DNA of 64,000 nucleotides from Dyadobacter sp. LHD-138 (lineage in GTDB: Bacteria; Bacteroidota; Bacteroidia; Cytophagales; Spirosomataceae): the NCBI RefSeq assembly GCF_030929615.1, contig NZ_JAVFVU010000021.1, positions 62,001-126,000 of the forward strand, given 5' to 3'. Positions 61,911-64,000 of the stretch are shown here, piece after piece. The translations under genes were made by a program, and so were the position numbers. How positions within the stretch are numbered: position 1 is the first letter of the stretch; the number at the start of each line of letters is the position of its first letter. The notes under the pieces were generated by a model, which did not search any database, was not told where the DNA came from, and was given only the letters and a program-made list of their open reading frames with translations.

Positions 61911-64000
61911 TTAAAAACCAACCTGAAGCCCTACCATGAAAGTACGCGGCTGAGGATACTGCCCCATATCAACCCCTCTTGTAAAAATAAACGACTTGGC
62001 ATCACTGCTGGCAGCACTTACCTCCGGATCATATCCTTTGTAGTTGGTCACAGTCAGTAAATTCATGGCCGTTACATAAAGGCGGAAGCTTGAAAATGTC
62101 TCTCCTGCCACGCTGTTCAATGCCGCTTTCGGAATGGAATAACCAACCGTCAGATTTCTCAGGCGCATAAAAGATCCGTTTTCCAGAAACCTGTCAGAAG
62201 CCCGTAGGTTTGATGGTGTGTTCTGGCCTGATCGTGGCATATCTGTAACATCACTGTCATTTTTCCAGGCGGACAACACCGCTGTGGAGGAGTTAAACGG
62301 ACGGGTCGTGCCCTCTGTCCAGTAACGCATCGCATTATAAACTTTAACATTCCCGATACCGGCCAATCCCATAGAAAGATCAAATGCCTTGTAGGAAATA
62401 TTGACAGAACCACCATAAGTCCATTTCGGAATGGCTGAACCCAGAAACTTCTGGTCTGCGTCCGTGATCTGGCCATCTCCATTATTGTCTTTATACACAA
62501 TATCACCCGCTTTTAACCCTTCCTGATAACTCTTGAATCCTTTGCCCACTGCAAGTTCGTTGTACGTTGCTACCTCCGCGGCACTGGAAACCACATGATC
62601 CACTTCAAAGCCGTAGAAGGAACCAATGGCAGCGCCGACATCAGTTTTGGTAATATTGATTCCCCCATTCGTCGTTCCACTTACAATCGGGCCGCCATTG
62701 CCGAGCGATACCACATTATTTTTATTAAAACCTGCATTAGCCGAAATGCTGTAATTGAAACCGCCTGCTTGCCCGTTAAAAGAAATCGCGGATTCAAAGC
62801 CTTTATTAACGGCATTGGCAGCATTTTGCACCATACTTGCATCCGAATAAATATCACCGAGCCCCGTCGACACCGGAAGTTTAACATCAAGCAAAAGATC
62901 CTTACTGTTGCGTTTGTAATAGTCAAAACTGATCTGGATTCTGTTTCTCAATAATCCGAAATCAAGCCCAAAGTCGGTCTGTGTTGTTTCCTCCCATTTC
63001 AGGAACGGGTTGGGAACCCGGGTAATCGTCGCGCCCTGCAAAAAGGCTTTGTTGTCTCCGAATGAATACACAATATTGTTATTGCCATATCCACGATAAA
63101 CAGTCGGATCGGTAAGGAAAAGTCCGATGCTTGCATTCCCCGTTACACCCCAGCTTCCGCGGATTTTCAGGTCCGAAATAAACGATACATTTTTCATAAA
63201 AGGCTCATTAGCCAGCTTCCATGCTACCCCAACCGAAGGGAAATTTCCTTTACGGTAAGCCTTCCCGAAGGCAGGATTAATATCCTGACGCAGCGATGCA
63301 TTCACCAGATACTTGTCCTGAAAAGCATAGGTAACCCTGCCAAAATAAGAACGTGAAGCATAAATTCCAGAGCTGGCGCCTGTAATGCTGTTGCTTTTGG
63401 ATACACCGATCTGTTTGATAAGATCATTTGTAAAACCGGCTCCTGTTAAATTGACACCGCGGCTTCTGTTACCCTCATTGAAGGTATTTCCCACCATCAG
63501 ACTAAAATCATGACGACCCAGCGTTTTATTGTATGACAGGATATTCTCAACGATCGGTGAGACTGAGAAACCATAACTTTCGTCAATTTTCCTGTCAATT
63601 TTCGTGTTACCATTCAGATACTCCCCTGTGTAATTATAGCTGTTGCTGCTCGAAAGACCGATGTTAGCCTGCGTCCTGAATTTCAACCCATTGATAATTT
63701 CCAGCTCCCCCCAAAGCTGAAACAGATTAGAGATCCCTCTGGACAACCGCTCTGTCAGGTAAATACCCGGAAGCGGGTTAAGCGCATCGTTTTGATCGAT
63801 AATCGTGGTCACTTTGCTGTATCCACCCAGGTTGGTCGGATCCATTGTCGGCGCATAAGGAGGCATCCGTAGCGCTTCCACAAAACTTGGCGCATTACCG
63901 GTCGTCCGGTTATACTTAAAATTGATCGTCTGCCCCAAACGGATACGCTTTCCGATTTGTTCTTCCAGCTGCGTGCGCAGGTTGATCCGCTGATAACCAT
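61911..64000 (-). CDS. SusC/RagA-family TonB-linked receptor (5' end beyond the window)
   Basis: The frame is open to the window edge: YQRINLRTQLEEQIGKRIRL continues upstream, so the start, signal peptide, carboxypeptidase-like domain and plug lie outside. About 696 residues of the barrel are visible, including the FPSVGVAWKLANEPFMKN, KIRGSWGVTGNASIG and ETTQTDFGLDFGLLRNRIQISFDYYKR signatures. The C-terminus RTFMVGLQVGF is standard. It is paired with the SusD gene 25 bp downstream. Confidence 0.93.
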   Translation of the reverse strand, partial: GYQRINLRTQLEEQIGKRIRLGQTINFKYNRTTGNAPSFVEALRMPPYAPTMDPTNLGGYSKVTTIIDQNDALNPLPGIYLTERLSRGISNLFQLWGELEIINGLKFRTQANIGLSSSNSYNYTGEYLNGNTKIDRKIDESYGFSVSPIVENILSYNKTLGRHDFSLMVGNTFNEGNRSRGVNLTGAGFTNDLIKQIGVSKSNSITGASSGIYASRSYFGRVTYAFQDKYLVNASLRQDINPAFGKAYRKGNFPSVGVAWKLANEPFMKNVSFISDLKIRGSWGVTGNASIGLFLTDPTVYRGYGNNNIVYSFGDNKAFLQGATITRVPNPFLKWEETTQTDFGLDFGLLRNRIQISFDYYKRNSKDLLLDVKLPVSTGLGDIYSDASMVQNAANAVNKGFESAISFNGQAGGFNYSISANAGFNKNNVVSLGNGGPIVSGTTNGGINITKTDVGAAIGSFYGFEVDHVVSSAAEVATYNELAVGKGFKSYQEGLKAGDIVYKDNNGDGQITDADQKFLGSAIPKWTYGGSVNISYKAFDLSMGLAGIGNVKVYNAMRYWTEGTTRPFNSSTAVLSAWKNDSDVTDMPRSGQNTPSNLRASDRFLENGSFMRLRNLTVGYSIPKAALNSVAGETFSSFRLYVTAMNLLTVTNYKGYDPEVSAASSDAKSFIFTRGVDMGQYPQPRTFMVGLQVGF

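Overview
The window is about 64 kb of a chromosome from a Bacteroidota bacterium, most likely in the Cytophagales (Dyadobacter or Spirosoma-like). This is inferred from four SusC/SusD-type outer-membrane uptake loci, ECF sigma/FecR regulation, LytS/LytTR signalling, FabV, many lipoproteins, TAnnTTTG-like promoters and the absence of recognisable Shine-Dalgarno sites. No tRNA, rRNA, CRISPR array, transposase, integrase or phage gene was recognised. Most of the content is accessory carbohydrate metabolism.

Layout. 1-5769: the 5' end of a GH9-type hydrolase, an SDR oxidoreductase, an orphan carboxypeptidase-regulatory-like protein, an ACS-type MFS transporter, fabV and a small [2Fe-2S] ferredoxin. 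5773-21068 (minus strand): one long co-directional cluster of a GntR/FCD regulator, SusC, SusD, two Gfo/Idh/MocA oxidoreductases, a class III aminotransferase, a galactonate-dehydratase-like enolase-superfamily enzyme, an SDR, a neutral-ceramidase-like protein and a sodium:solute symporter. It reads as import and oxidation of a sugar acid or modified sugar. 21461-28667 (plus): a second SusC/SusD pair with its terminator, then a LytS-type kinase and LytTR response regulator. 28821-28990: a cluster of palindromic repeats.

29090-37144: a DeoR-type regulator divergent from an operon of a polyitol-type MFS transporter, a D-2-hydroxyacid dehydrogenase, an LsrK-like FGGY kinase, a second FGGY kinase, a histidine phosphatase and a secreted glycerophosphodiesterase. 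This looks like a polyol or polyol-phosphodiester pathway with two kinases. 37197-42399: a DUF2158 protein, a DUF417 (RclC-like) membrane protein, an ECF sigma gene with an apparent frameshift beside an unusual membrane-anchored putative anti-sigma protein, and two lipoproteins. 42574-44872: a divergent persulfide-detoxification pair (CstB-like protein and ArsR-rhodanese regulator) with a perfect 20-bp palindrome between them. 45018-47883: a three-gene operon of a di-heme oxidoreductase, a Rieske lipoprotein and an OprO/P-like porin behind a clear promoter and palindrome.

47921-50365 is a graveyard: remnants of an ECF sigma factor, a FecR anti-sigma factor, an STN-domain SusC and a putative SusD tail, carrying a nonsense codon, a frameshift, deletions and an inversion. 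It is followed by intact secreted enzymes: two tandem copies of a TIM-barrel-like protein and three tandem DUF4838 proteins, the third frameshifted. A convergent SusD/SusC pair (60302-64000, SusC cut by the window edge) may now serve these enzymes.

The strongest candidates for something new are the DUF4838/TIM-barrel tandem array beside its decayed import system, the two-kinase polyol operon, the Rieske/di-heme/porin module, and the sigma factor paired with a beta-barrel-like membrane protein.
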